From Fratercula arctica (Eukaryota; Chordata; Aves; Charadriiformes; Alcidae), in assembly GCA_947846985.1 (NCBI GenBank), contig CANTUZ010000025.1, positions 13,824,100 to 13,888,099 on the forward strand: a stretch of 64,000 nt of DNA, given 5' to 3'. How positions within the stretch are numbered: position 1 is the stretch's first letter; each line of letters starts with the position of its first letter. The notes beneath the pieces are model-generated. The model was not told where the DNA came from, searched no databases, and saw only the letters and a program-made list of their open reading frames with translations. The position numbers and the translations under genes are program-made. This document shows positions 11,416 to 23,384 of the stretch, one piece after another.

Positions 11416-12289
11416 GTAATTAATAGCCTATTGTTTCATCTCCATATTGATTCCTGATCCTTTTTTCTGTATACATTACTCTCTATAATGCTAGTCACTA
11501 AAACACATCCAAGAATGGAAATAGAATTTCCCATTGCTTACCCAGTTCCAGCAAATAAATTTCAAATATTCTAACTGATTTGGCTACAGGCAAGGAGATG
11601 CAAATACATTTCAAGCTCTCTAGAAAACAATTTAATGTATTTTTAAGAAGTCATGATTTTTCTATGTGAGATTTCCACTAGTTCATTTTATTTGACATTA
11701 AGTATGAACAGATACACTTGGAAAGAAACACTTAATGCAAGACTTCAAAAATAAATAGATGCTTGTTATTTTTATCACTTGCAGTGTCTTTGTAAGATAA
11801 CATATACTCATAAATATCAGCTCATCCATGGATTAAAAAGCAAGTTCTTACAATTTTTGAGGCTGTGGCCTGAACTGAGTTCTAAATCTTTTATCTTCCA
11901 CTGTGATTTTTCTAACCATGGATTTGATGAGTTGAGCAATTGCTTCCTTTATACAAATATGCTGGATGTGATTCAAAGTATGTTCTTGGGGTAAGAATGC
12001 TTTTCACTGCTTTGGCATTGCAAGATGGTCTAAAAACTAACATACGTGTGACTCATATGCACTTCTAGGCAATGTTGCATGGACCAGAGTGCTATAGAAA
12101 AGTGCCTGAGTGTACATTAAAATTAAACCCTAAAAATATACTTTGATGCAACCCAGTGGGAAATAGACTAATTAAAAAAAAGATTAAAGGCTATTGTGTT
12201 AGTCACCAAGTGCTAAAACTTGCTTCAGCTTAAGAAGATTAAAATATCAGCGAATACCTATTATTATTACCTATTAATACCTATTATGG
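11416..12289 (+). other. FYB1 remnant intron, unassigned part
   Basis: No recognisable exon or element. Retroelement insertions begin near 12290. Confidence 0.45.
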
Positions 12290-12862
12290 CCCTCGAACTA
12301 TTATTACAGCCCTTGGACTATTACCCACTGTTGCTCTTCCATATGGGTGGTGATGAGGTGGCAACAGGTAGCCCAAGAGACTTCAGGGCCTTGGGATGGT
12401 TAGTAAGGGAATCTGGGGTGCAGGTTGTCTTCTCTCATCCCAGTTATAGGCAGTGACACTGAAAGAAGCAGATGCAATCAGTCTGTTAATACATGGCTCC
12501 GTGGCTGGTGTCACCACCACAGTTTTGTGGTTTTTGACAATGGGATGGCATCAGGCTTGCTAGCATTGGATGGGATGCATCTTTCTCAAAGGGGGAAGAG
12601 GGTCTTCACTCATGAGCTAGAGGGGCTCATTGACCAAGCTTTCAACTAGACTTGATGGGGGAGGGGGGTACTATCAGGCTTGCTCGTGACAAGCCAAGGG
12701 ACGACAAACCAAGGTTTGAGGGACAGGTTGCTAGCGAGGGCCCTCAACCTGTTTCTCTGAGATGTGCTGCGTATGCTGCAGCACACTTCTGGAGATGAGC
12801 TAGGGGCTCCTGAGGCAATAGGAGCCGATGGGGAGTCACAGGTAAAACACTGCAAAGGAAGG
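12290..12862 (+). mobile_element. CR1 LINE ORF1 fragment (esterase domain)
   Basis: Plus-strand CR1 ORF1 from [16 protein letters not shown], the esterase block III region, to the end of ORF1 (LDGMHLSQRGKRVF..LEGLIDQAFN). A frame change lies near 12455. CR1 ORF1 proteins carry an SGNH-type esterase domain. Here the usual Gly-x-Asn of block III is Gly-Gly-Asp. The ORF1-ORF2 spacer follows and is cut at 12863 by an ERV-L LTR. Confidence 0.78.
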
Positions 12863-13203
12863 TGTCCTGGTTCCAGCAGGGATAGGGTTAATTCTCCCCA
12901 AGACACGGGTATTCCGTGCCATGTGAGCCATGTCCACCCTGAGCTGCCGGGGGGAGGGGGCAGGAAGTCGCCCGCTTGGAGTCCTGGGTCTGCTCGGTGA
13001 GCAGCGGCGGTTCCGTAATCGTGTTTGTACATTCCTCTATCCATGTTACTGTTGCTGTTTTTCTTGTTCCCTCTGCTGTTCTGTTAAACTGCCTTTGTCT
13101 CAACCCAAGAGTTTTGCCTTTTTTTTCTGATTCTTCCCGTATTAGGAATATCAGAGCAAGCGGCACGTGGTTCTTTGTTGCCGTCTGAGGCCAAACCACG
13201 ACA
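12863..13203 (+). mobile_element. ERV-L LTR, family B (5' LTR of a truncated provirus)
   Basis: 341 bp, starting TGTCCTGG and ending CCACGACA, same family as 16391-16802 and 22768-23100 but in plus orientation. A primer binding site follows, so this is a 5' LTR. The rest of the provirus is missing: it breaks off near 13490 into CR1. No target duplication can be tested because the 3' end is gone. Confidence 0.83.
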
Positions 13204-13211
13204 GTCCTTTT

Positions 13212-13229
13212 CGGCGCCCAACGTGGGGC
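13212..13229 (+). promoter_or_regulatory. Primer binding site, tRNA-Lys(1,2) type
   Basis: CGGCGCCCAACGTGGGGC differs at the first base from the standard site complementary to the 3' end of tRNA-Lys(1,2). It lies 8 bases after the LTR end. It would prime minus-strand DNA synthesis. Confidence 0.8.
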
Positions 13230-13325
13230 TCGAAGGGTTGAGACAACGACAGAATCCAACTAGAGCTTGTAAAACCGAATTTGTTGTATGCGTTTATTTT
13301 ATTAGGTAAATAGTCGCTGGTCACC

Positions 13326-13499
13326 ATGTTGCTTGGTTTGTTCTCATGGCTGTGTTATGTAAATTCCTATGTGTCTTATGCACTCCCCGTGATGATATTT
13401 GTTACTTCTGGGAGAGGGATGAGGATTATCATTTTACTGTCCTGTGCAATATTGGCTTATGATATGATAACATCACTTGTTAGACAGTTAACCTTATGA
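13326..13499 (+). CDS. Short hydrophobic open frame in ERV-L leader
   Basis: 57 codons starting [20 protein letters not shown], with two hydrophobic stretches (around residues 3-26 and 34-46). Its last codons run into CR1 sequence, so the original reading frame was longer. It sits where the ERV-L copy at 33127-33810 also has a hydrophobic frame upstream of gag. Function unknown. It may be the N-terminus of a membrane-anchored Gag or a separate small protein. Confidence 0.4.
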   Translation: MLLGLFSWLCYVNSYVSYALPVMIFVTSGRGMRIIILLSCAILAYDMITSLVRQLTL

Positions 13500-14282
13500 A
13501 ATTCAAGAAGGGCAAGTGTAGGGTGCTGCACCTGGGGAGGAACAACCCCATGCACCAGTACAGGTTGGGGGCTGACCTGCTGGAGAGCAGCTCTGTGGAA
13601 AGAGATCTGGGAGTCCTGGTGGACAACAGGATGACCATGAGGCAGCAATGTGCCCTTGTGGCCAAGAAGGCCAATGGCATCCTGGGGTGCATCAAGAAGA
13701 GTGTGGCCAGCAGGTCGAGGGAGGTCATCCTCCCCCTCTACTCTGCCCTGGTGAGGCCGCATCTGGAGTACTGTGTCCAGTTCTGGGCTCCCCGGTTCCA
13801 GAAGGACAGGGAACTGCTGCAGAGGGTACAGCAAAGGGCTACCAAGATGATTAGGGGACTGGAACACCTCTCTTATGAGGAAAGGCTGAGGGATTTGGGT
13901 CTCTTCAGTCTGGAAAAAAGACGGCTGAGGGGGGATCTTATCAACACTTATAAATACTTAAAGGGTGGGCGTCAGGAGGATGGGACCAGGCTCTTTTCAG
14001 TAGTGCCCGGGGACAGGACAAGAGGCAATGGGCACAAACTTGAGCATAAGAAGTTCCACCTAAACATGAGGAGGAACTTCTTTACCCTGAGGGTGGCAGA
14101 GCACTGGAACAGGCTGCCCAGAGAGGTGGTGGAGTCTCCATCTCTGGAGACATTCAAAACCCGCCTGGATGCGTTCCTGTGTAACCTGCTCTAGGTGACC
14201 CTGCTCTGGCAGGGGGGTTGGACTAGATGATCTCCAGAGGTCCCTTCCAACCCTATGGTTCTATGATTCTATGATTCTATGA
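13490..14282 (+). mobile_element. CR1 LINE 3' half
   Basis: 5'-truncated plus-strand CR1, open from 13496 to 14194 ([20 protein letters not shown] to LDAFLCNLL), then a 3' tail of ATTCTATG units ending at 14282. Nearly identical to 1854-2983, so one of the younger CR1 copies. It joins the ERV-L leader on its left and an antisense CR1 on its right. Confidence 0.9.
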
Positions 14283-16385
14283 GCTGCTGTATTGTTCATC
14301 CAACAAATGTCTGGGTAGTTGAAGTCACCCATAAGAACCAGGTTCTGTTGACCCGAAGCTTGCTTAAGTGACCCACATAATGCTTTGTTGGCCTTTTCGT
14401 CTTGGTTTGGAGGTCAGTAGCAAATGCCTACTGTAACATCTCCCTTGGAGATGATCCCTTTGATTTTGACCCAGAAGCATTTGATAGGGCTTCCACAATT
14501 GCCGTAGTTGATTTCTATACATTCAAGGTTCTCCTTAACATAGAGAGCGACTCCACCTCCTCTTCTTCCCTGCCTGTCTTTACAAAGCAGCCTACAGCCA
14601 TCCCTCACGATCCTCCAGTCATGTGAGTTGTCCCACCATGTTTCAGTAATTCCTATGATCTAATTTTCTGACTGGGCACAGAGTTCCATTTCCTCCCCAG
14701 GCTGCGTGCATTGGTATACATACACTTGAGGTGGTTGGTCTTCTGGTTCTCATCTTGGGAGTCAGCTAAGGGACATTTGTCACTGCTCTGGTTGGCCTGG
14801 CTTATTCCCCAGTTGGTTGCAGTGGCATGAGCGTTGCCACTTTGGACCCCGCCCCCTGAGTCCTTCAGTTTAAAGCCCACCTCACCAAGTTGGCCAGCCT
14901 GCTGCCAAAGATTCCCATGCCTCTTCTAGAGAGGTGGATCCCATCCCTCCCTAGCAGGCTATAGTCATCGAAGCATGTCCCATTGTCACAAAAGCCAAAA
15001 CCCTCACGATGGCACCAGTCACGAAGTCAGAGGTTGATTTACATTATATGTCTATTTCTGGCTGTATCCTTTCCTCTAACTAGTAAAATGGAGGAAAAGA
15101 TAACTTGGGCACCAGTACTTTTCGCTTGCACCCCCAGGGCTTTGTAGTCGTCTTTGATTCTGCTCAATTTCTGGCTTGCAGTGTCATTCGTGCCCACGTG
15201 AAAGAGTAGCAATGGATAGTAGTCTGTGCTCTTGACAAATTGTGGCACCCTCTCAGTAACATCTCGGACCTTAGCTCCCAGAAGGCAGCATTACCTCTTG
15301 CGACTCCCTGTCAGGCTGGCAGATGGGTGCCTCAGTGCCCCTTAACAGAGAATCACCCACTATGAGCACTTGTCGTTTCTTTTTGCGATATCCACTGCGT
15401 GCTACTGGTACAGTTTCTCCTTGAAGACCTTGCTCCTGGGCATCTACAGCTGTTAAAGCTTCATATCTGTTTATGGTTGTAATGCTGGAGGGTGGGGACT
15501 GAGGCAGAGTCCTACTTTGTGGATCACCAGGGTCCAAGGTGCCTCATTCTCTGTGGTGTCTGCCACAGGAGCATGGTTCTGAAACCATTTATCTATCTTT
15601 GTCTCAGTCCCTCCAATACTGTGCAGCCTTTTAACTGTTTCCTGCAGCTCAGCCACCTGACACAACAGATCATCAACCTGTGCACAGATTTGCAGGTACT
15701 TTTCTCCAGGAGAAGGGTCTGGGCACTTGTTGCAACCTACCATCTGTACTGAAGTCTCTTTTATCACCAGTTCTGTCTGGGAGAAGCATTAGACATCACA
15801 GGGGCTTTCTCTGTAGAAACACTGGTTTTAGCTCTGAGGCAAGTGCCCACCATCCTGGCAGAGATGTCTTGAGCTGGTAGGGTGACTACGCCCTTCCTGT
15901 GCACCCTTCTGCACATCCTGCTATGCCACGCCCTGGCTGACGCTCCATGCTCTGTTTGTCCACTCTGTTCACAGCGTTCCTAGTTGCCGCGCTCCCTAGG
16001 CTGCTTTTTATAGGCATGGGGATGGTTGCGGTTGCTCTGGCAATGCCCAGGCCTCCTCAGTGTCTCCCTTGAGAGCTGACGGCTCCTGGCGGGTGTTTCC
16101 GCTGCCCTGGTGCCCTACCTCAGGAAAAACCCCTGTGTGCCAAGATCTGCCTCTCTGCTGCGTGTCACACCAGCTCTCGAGCAGCTCCCCTCAGCAACTG
16201 ACTGCTAGTTTCCATTACACCGCGTTTAAATCCCCCGCTGTTGCTCTGGCAACAGCCAGGCCTCCTCAGCATCTCCCCAAAACCTTGTCGGGTTTTGTAG
16301 TTCTCATAACCCTGCTGCTGACAATGGCAGTTGAATGCTCCCTGCCTCTATCTCAGATTGAAATAATAATTAGACTATAGAATAA
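14283..16385 (-). mobile_element. CR1 LINE 5' end: UTR, ORF1 and start of ORF2
   Basis: Antisense CR1 with its 5' end kept. About 15771-16385 is a GC-rich 5' UTR containing two copies of a GTTGCTCTGGCAA..CCAGGCCTCCTCA motif about 220 bp apart. ORF1 follows (15767 to about 14860): a CNKC cysteine pair and leucine-rich coil, then the esterase blocks with VGDSLLRGTEAP and LLLFHVGTNDTA, then GRDGIHLSRRG. ORF2 endonuclease begins near 14800 and reads GRRGGGVALYVKENLE and VLMGDFNYPDICW. Several frame breaks make it inactive. The rest of ORF2 is missing at 14283. Confidence 0.82.
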
Positions 16386-16390
16386 ATAAG

Positions 16391-16802
16391 TGTCAAGGTT
16401 TAGCCCCAGCCGGCAACAAAGAACCACGTGTCCTTTTCGCTCACTCCCCCTCCAGCGGCAGGATAGGGGGAGAATCAGAAGAAAAAGGCAAAACTCATGG
16501 GTTGAGATAAAGGCAGTTTAACAGAACAGCAAAGGAAAAGAAGAAAACAACAATAATACTGATAGAGGAATTTACAAAACATGATTAATGTACCACTGCT
16601 CACCAACCAGAACCCGAAGCCCAGCCCACTCCCAAGCAATGATTTCTGCCCCCTCCCTGCCCCCTCCCTCAGCCAGATCCCCCGCTGTATACTGGGCATG
16701 GCTCAGGTGGTATCCAATACCCATTTGGCTAGTTTGGGTTCTGGCTGTGTCCCATCCCAGCTCCTTGTGAAAATTAACCCTATCCCTGCTGGAACCAGGA
16801 CA
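16391..16802 (-). mobile_element. Solo ERV-L LTR, family B
   Basis: 412 bp, TGTCAAGG to CCAGGACA, flanked by ATAAG at 16386-16390 and 16803-16807: a 5-bp target duplication, the size expected for class III ERVs. Longer than the other two family B copies by a GC-rich stretch around 16620-16720. Confidence 0.88.
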
Positions 16803-16807
16803 ATAAG

Positions 16808-18176
16808 CATGCTTTGAATTTCAACAAATTCAGCCCCTCATGGACAGGAGGTAGAAATGAATGCATGGCCTAAAGATTCTTCATTGTAGATTCTCTGCAT
16901 GGAGTCCTCTTCCTATCAAAATTTGGGGACTGTTAGGATAAGTACTATACTTGATCTAAGACGCTGCAGTATTTTATGAGAAAAGGAGATAGTTCCCTGT
17001 GTTATAAGTATGAAACACATCTGGAGGTGTAAAGTTCAAGTTGTAAAACTTTTATTCCTGGACCAGGAAGTCACCTCCATCTCTGGAGCACAGATGTGTT
17101 ATGAGCACAGATGTGTCTGTGGAGATGACTGCAATATGTCACATTCTGTTGTCACTGACTTCACTCAGGTGGAGCTACAAAATGCACTACAATAATTTAG
17201 TCTGGAGGCATTAAAACAGAAAGACCTCTTTGAACTGTATATCCAAAGGAAAAGACATGGCCTGCCTTAAATCTAGGTTATTTCACACACACACATACAT
17301 TCATCATCAGTGAAACTGACATCCACAACTCCTACAGAGATCAGGAAGGATCAGAAAGTAGAGTCAGACTTTAAATTCCCAGGTAAAGCATCAGGAAGGG
17401 CAGTTAGGTCATTAAAACCTCCCGTGCTCATTGGCACGAGTCAACAGAATCGGGGATGTAGAAAAAACAACAGAACTTGAAATAGGTCATGTAACACGGA
17501 TTCCCTGGAGTAGCAAGGTCTTCTATGGGCACACAGGACTAACACAGCTGCTGTATGAAAGGGTAAGATGTTCCAGCTGCCTCCACAGTTGGATGTGTTA
17601 TTCAGCCTATTGCCCAAAGATACATAGACTTCACAAAAATTGCCCCTTCCTTTAGTCAGTTGGGGTCAGCTGTCCCAGCTGTGTCTCCTCACAACTTCTT
17701 GTGCACTCCCAGCCTACTCGCTGGTGGGGCAGTATGAGGAGCAGAAAAGGCCTTGACTGCTTAGCAACAACCAAAAACATCAGTGCACTATCAACATTGC
17801 TTTCATCCCAAATCCAAAACATAGCACTATACCAGCTGCTAGTAAGAAAGTCAACTCTATTCCCACTGAAACCATGACATGTTCACGTATAAATATAAAG
17901 ACTAAAATATCTGTATGGTGTCCTCTAATTTGTACCCCTAATTTTTAATAATACATTATTTTTCCTTTTAAAGGTAAGATATTACTACTTGTAAAAGTAG
18001 TGATCTGAGCATTTTTAAGTGCAAATGGCAAGCATGGACACATACAACATAGCATAAAATTATTTGCTTAAATTTCAAAAATTTAGTAATAAATGGGAAT
18101 ATATTGTTATAAAAAATGCCTGATCATAAGCTTTACATTGATGGGTTTTATCCAGCATCTCTTTTTATTTTTGCAG
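16808..18176 (+). other. FYB1 remnant intron, unassigned
   Basis: No repeat boundary found. A short CA microsatellite lies near 17286-17300. The missing FYB1 EVYDDV exon was looked for here and not seen. Ends in a polypyrimidine tract and TTTGCAG at 18176. Confidence 0.45.
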
Positions 18177-18334
18177 TTTGAAGGGGAAAGTAAAGTTCTT
18201 TACCACCACAGTCCAGGATTTGCCCCAGATAAGATGGTGATCTAAAGACTTACAAGTTAAACCAGGGGAGTCTCTTGAAATTATAGAAAGTACAGATGAT
18301 ACCAAGGTCCTGTGCAGGAATGAAGAAGGAAAAT
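18177..18334 (+). pseudogene. FYB1: FYB1 remnant, hSH3 domain exon; disrupted
   Basis: Best-conserved exon. It begins FEGESKVLYHHSPG and, after a break near 18235, reads DLQVKPGESLEIIE and STDDTKVLCRNEEGK, nearly the same as the helically extended SH3 domain of human FYB1 (DLQVKPGESLEVIQ, TTDDTKVLCRNEEGK). The break is one extra base plus a TGA where the human protein has KKWGTRDL. A strong TTTGCAG acceptor and GTAAGT donor flank it. The living domain binds membrane lipids in T-cell signalling. Confidence 0.85.
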
Positions 18335-19988
18335 GTAAGTTTTATTAAAAAGCTGTAGCATAAATCAAATTGTCAGAGAATGATTGTTTAGTACATAACT
18401 TGAGTCAGGATGTGTAAAAAACCCTCTTCCCTGTCATATTAGAGCAGAGCCTAATACTTGTCATTTTCCTTGCCTGGTGGTTGACAAAATGTAGATTGTT
18501 GCTATTTTATTATTCTGTTTTAAGAGCAGCTTGCCTTAAAAAACTTTAAACTCCAATAGGCAAGAGATACCAAATGTGAGAGAAAGGACAACTTATTTAT
18601 GTAAATCTTGCTTTGCATCAACTAAGATTAGCAGATGTTTTTGTTGCTTCGGTCTCCCTCCATTTGCCGGAAAGATTATAGCTATGAGACCCCACAGAGT
18701 AAAATCCTTATTCCACCTCTGGGAAGCACTTGCAGCCAAGGGAAAATCAATGAGAATATTCTTACTTTGGATTTCCAGAGCTTGAGTTTAATCTTTTCAA
18801 CAGGCTAGGGGGAAAACTACCTAGGAGTCTTCCCCCCAGCTGATCTAAGGCGTACGTCCTCATTGGCATGCCTGCCTGTTTTGAGAGCTGTATGAGGCTT
18901 TTCAGTGTTTCTTTGAAACCCTTGGCTAGGGTGTGCATTGGCAGAATTTTTTGCATTTTTTGAGAAGTCTGGACAATCTACTGTTGGTTTCGATTTCTTA
19001 ATGTGCTTCTTTTACAACACTTTTCAAATCTCCTAATGAAAAGTCACTTTGTGTAGGAATAGACTATGCTCAAAGTAGCAGCATCCTTCCGCTCACCTTT
19101 ACCTTTTACCACTGACCTATGTGGAAGACAGTCCAATGCCATAAACCTCTGAAGTGGATACAGTCACTTTCCTTCTATTTTTTCCCCCTCTGTACTCATC
19201 CGTTACAGTCTGGAGTATAGCCTTCTTCCTGGCAGGCCTGCAGGGCGAGGAAGAATTTCTTGCATAACACCACATATGTTTTTCAAAATATGGATTGCAC
19301 TAGTGTAGTCACTTCCCAAAGAGCAGCTTTCAATGTTGCATTTTTTGAATCAAGCTAATAACAACGTAGAAAATAGTTCACGTTGACTGCTTTCCTCACA
19401 TAGTCTTCAAAGTCTTTCAAATACTGACAGGAGCTACTTCTTTGCTATGCATAAAAGAGCAAAACAAATAAAAACATCCTCCCTGAAAACCTCTGAATAG
19501 ATCTCTGTCTATTTTCACATTAATGAATAAAGTTTGAATCATACTTTAATTAAGTACACAACAGTTTTGGTTATTTGCTCTAGTTGCTCTAGTTCCTCAT
19601 ATCTTAAAGTTATAATTTTACCTTTTGAAGGACAGGTAGACTGAAAATCAACAATTAAAGATGTTTTTGTTACTTTTTTGCACATTAATTCTTCCATTTG
19701 ATCGTTAACTTACAAAGCACTTCCATAGCTTCATGCCTCTACCAATGTTTAAAAAAAAATTAGGGATTATATTATGTCTTCCCACTTTGTTAAGCAAGGG
19801 CTGATGATCTTAGGAACATATTCTGCTATCACTTTTTTTTATTGTTACAAAATTATTTGAAATTTCAAAAGTGACATGAGGAACTGATTCTCAAATTCCT
19901 TCTTACTGTTGCCTTGGTCTGACCCACGTACGTTTTGAAATACACAAAAACCTTCAATTCACTTTTATACATTTTGCTTAAACATTAG
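18335..19988 (+). other. FYB1 remnant intron
   Basis: AT-rich, without a recognised mobile element. Confidence 0.45.
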
Positions 19989-20017
19989 GATATAGATGGA
20001 CTTCAGTGCCTGAAAAT
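19989..20017 (+). pseudogene. FYB1: Possible FYB1 exon with small deletion
   Basis: A 29-base stretch between TTAG and GTAAGT ends TSVPEN, where human FYB1 has GYVLRSYLADN between the exons at 18177 and 22611. The start looks shortened: GYV..R is represented only by YR, and phase with the previous exon is lost. Called from position, donor and partial match only. Confidence 0.42.
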
Positions 20018-22610
20018 GTAAGTTGTGTCCTCTCCAAGCCTCCTTTACAGTGTCAGAGAGCAGTTGTCCTGATGTGTCATAGCTTTCAGTGCTGCTAAGT
20101 AATCAAGATGGAGTGTGCTGATGTGCTGCCTTGTTCCCTATTATGGAAGCCACACAAATATGAATAAATTAGAAACTGAAACTTTGGATGTGTCATTTTG
20201 GAGCCTCTTCCCTGGATTAGTAAGTTTGAAAGAGTGTGGGGTCAGCAGGGGCTGTATCTCCAACATATTTAGGAGCTAGGGACCATCAGAAGAACCTAGA
20301 TTACCCTTTGCAGTGGTAGAAGGACTGTCGTGCACGTCTGGCTTGCAAGCACACTGTGTTTGTACACCATGACTGTAAGTGAAGAAATTTTGCTTTCATG
20401 TATATTTACATGAGAAAATGAAAAGAAGAAACAGATATTAGAATAGACAAATGGTTTTAAATGATTCCCAGTGAGACTTCAGGAGTCCTGGAAAATATTG
20501 GACTCTGCTTAAAGAGAATTTTAAAAAGATTGTGTCTTTTAAAAAAAAAAAAAAATCCATTTCTGTGCCTTTATCCCAGATAATAAAATCTGAGGAAAGA
20601 CAACCAGGCTAAGAATATCCTGAATAAACAGAGCTTTCCCTATGTGAACTGACTTGTTGAAAATCTGCAGCATTGGGTTGTTTGACTGTTGAAGATTACC
20701 TGCAGTTTAACATTTTTAGTAGGCAAAAGTTGTAATACAATTTATGTAAGTATCAGATCATCATGACCCGGAAGATATAAATACAGGCAAATTAAGCACC
20801 TATTTTATCTTATATAGCTGCAATCAAATATTAAATGCATAGAACTATTTTTTCATTTTCTTAGCAACAAGAATTCGTATCAAAGGATACCTGTAGTGAT
20901 TGCACGTTTCAGATACCATTCAAAACAAGAAAACTGTTAAGTTGTTAACTTTCTTACAGAGAGTGCATTGTGGTTTGATGATTGGTTTAAAATCGTATTA
21001 TAGAACTCATGGAGGCTTTAGCTAACACATTGGTTTATATAGAGGGCTAATAAGGTTATTTTTTTACTCTGAATGCATTCATGTAACTTAAATCATAAAC
21101 TGAAGCTAAAGCAGATGAGTGTCAAATAAAATATTATCACATGAAATTAATGCCTTTCAGGCAACCTTCAGCTCTAGCACAAGACAGAAGTTTTCTTTAA
21201 AAATGCAGCATTTTTAATGTATTATGGCCTTCACAGAGAAAACTGTTAATTTGTTCTACTTTATATGCTTGGCAATTAATATATCATATTCTGGAGAAAA
21301 CTTATTTACATTTGAGATTTATAACAATATCTGATATCTACCTATTTTAAGATGGAAATACACTAAATTAAAATGAATTATGCAAATGTTTCTTTCTGAA
21401 GACAAGCTATATATAAGAATTAGTTACTTATTACTATTTGCAGGACTATTTGGGATATTATTCTTGTCATATAACTTTTACAGTATTCCATGTAGGAATC
21501 ATAGGGCATTTATATATTTCAAAACATTGGCCAGTTGAAGACTGATATTTCAGCAGCTTTTGGGAACAGTACTAGCTCATTGTGTCTCATGCCAATTTAC
21601 AAGGGAAGGTTTCCCCTACTAGTGAAGTTACAGATCTTGTAAAGGGCAATTTCAGTTAGAATAAAACTAGGCACTGGATTATAAAAAAGGCTTACCACAA
21701 AATATGAGACAATATAACTGGACATTGCTATGCATTTAAAAATAAAACAAAAAAAATTGTCTTGTGTATCAGAAAAGTAAAGTTCATGTGAAGGAAGAAA
21801 TAATTCCTTTAGGTAAAACAGGGATTCAGATAGACTGACATGAATTACCACCAGAAAAACTAGCGGAAAATAGATACTTTCTGTATTACATAATGGTTTC
21901 TCTAAGTACATGGAGCAGTAGCAGCTCCAAGAATGCAAAGGAATTTTACAAGTAAAACTAATAAATTTAGTCTAAAACCTATTAATACGGCAGTGTATGA
22001 ATTACTAAAAAAATGTAATTTTAGTGTGACAGTTTAAGCTTCCTAATGAATAAAAGAAGGAAACATATATAGTAATTTCAAATATAACACAAGACCTCAT
22101 TTCTCCTTTAAAACTGTCCTAATTTTGTGCAAACATACTAATGTTTACCTACAAATATGTAATTATTGTTACGGCTTTCTCTTTGCTTGTATATGTCATA
22201 GCAATTGACAAGTATTTCAGTAGATAATTTTTACCAAAGATAGCAAGTAATTTTTTGCAAGAGATTAAATATATTGAAGAAGAATACATGTAGTTTTATC
22301 TGATTTCATTAGTAATGTAACAGAGTAATAGAATAATTCACCAGTGAGTAGCTTCTCTAACATTTTTCCATTATCTTATATGAAGAGTTCTTATCAATAT
22401 GACACAGTTAAAAAAATTTAAAGAATTACCTGACCATCTTGCTCAACACTGTTATCTTACGACAAAGGTTGCACTTTCCAAATTAGGAAATTAATTGGTT
22501 GATAGCATGTCTGCACCATACTGCTACACTATTTTGTACCTGCATGCAAATAGTAATATATATCTGATGTCTCAATTATTAAATACATTGTCTTTTTTTC
22601 TAACTCACAG
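20018..22610 (+). other. FYB1 remnant intron
   Basis: Long AT-rich intron with a 15-base A run near 20540. No mobile element recognised. Ends TTTTTTTCTAACTCACAG. Confidence 0.45.
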
Positions 22611-22642
22611 TGATGGAGAGATTTACGATGATATTGGTGATG
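22611..22642 (+). pseudogene. FYB1: FYB1 remnant, DGEIYDDIGDG exon
   Basis: 32 bases after a good acceptor, ending at GTATGT. Reads DGEIYDDIGD plus the first base of the next codon, matching human FYB1 DGEIYDDIADG near the C-terminus. The tyrosine motif is intact. Phase continues into the next exon at 22758, which supplies AT to give Asp then CIY. Confidence 0.75.
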
Positions 22643-22757
22643 GTATGTTGAACATTTCAAACAATACAATAACTATATTAAATTACAACAAATAACTGTA
22701 TCCTTGAGTCAAAGTACTACACAACACTAATATTTTTGCATTTTATTTCCATTTCAG

Positions 22758-22767
22758 ATTGCATCTA
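22758..22767 (+). pseudogene. FYB1: FYB1 remnant, last coding exon, left part
   Basis: After TTTCAG the exon reads (G)AT TGC ATC TA, i.e. D-C-I-Y, as at the human FYB1 C-terminus (DGCIYDND). An ERV-L LTR begins at the next base, 22768. The likely right-hand part is at 26756-26773. Confidence 0.65.
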
Positions 22768-23100
22768 TGTCGTGGTTTGGCCTCAGATGGCAACAAAGAA
22801 CCATGTGTCGCTCGCCCAGCGCTTCCCGGTACGGGAAGGATCAGAAGAAAAAGGCAAAACTCTTGGGTTGAGACAAAGGCAGTTTAACAGAACAGCAAAG
22901 GGAACAAGAAAGCAACAATAACACGGACAGAGAAATATACAAATGCGATTACGGAACCGCCGCTCCCCACCAGTCCGGACCCGGGAGGCGCCAGCCCGCT
23001 CCAAACCCGACTGCCTGCCCCCTCCCTCCTTTTAATCTCAGGGTGGGCGTGGCTCACATGGCATGGAATACTTAACCCTGTCCCCGCCGGAGCCAGGACA
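22768..23100 (-). mobile_element. ERV-L 3' LTR, family B
   Basis: 333 bp, TGTCGTGG to CCAGGACA on the plus strand. The internal minus-strand provirus starts at 23101; on that strand a purine-rich stretch (AGTAAGGGGTGG) lies just before the LTR, as a polypurine tract should. Confidence 0.87.
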
Positions 23101-23384
23101 TAATCCACCCCTTACTCCATACCATTTTTGCCATGCCCAGATCTTACAGTTTTCGGAACATGTGACTGGTGTACCCGGCGTAGCTCATGCACACAGTCCA
23201 TGGGCCAAAGATGCAGATCTTGAGGAAGTTGCTGGGCTTCAGCTCTGATCCCATCACCACTTTGCTTTACTCAGTTCTTCATCGAAGTCCATCTGTCCTT
23301 ACTTTGGGTGATTCTTACTGCAGTACAGCCGATAGCAATTATAGTAACGAGGACATACAGTGACAGTGTAACATACCATTTGAT
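23101..23384 (-). other. ERV-L 3' untranslated region
   Basis: Noncoding sequence between integrase stop and 3' LTR. No env is present, as is usual for ERV-L. Confidence 0.7.

Noticed and set aside
21597..21938. 113-codon minus-strand frame in a FYB1 intron
   Set aside because: Hydrophobic and AT-driven composition, no motif, no splice or promoter support.
10007..22767. Processed FYB1 pseudogene
   Set aside because: Introns and splice sites are kept, so it did not arise by reverse transcription of mRNA.
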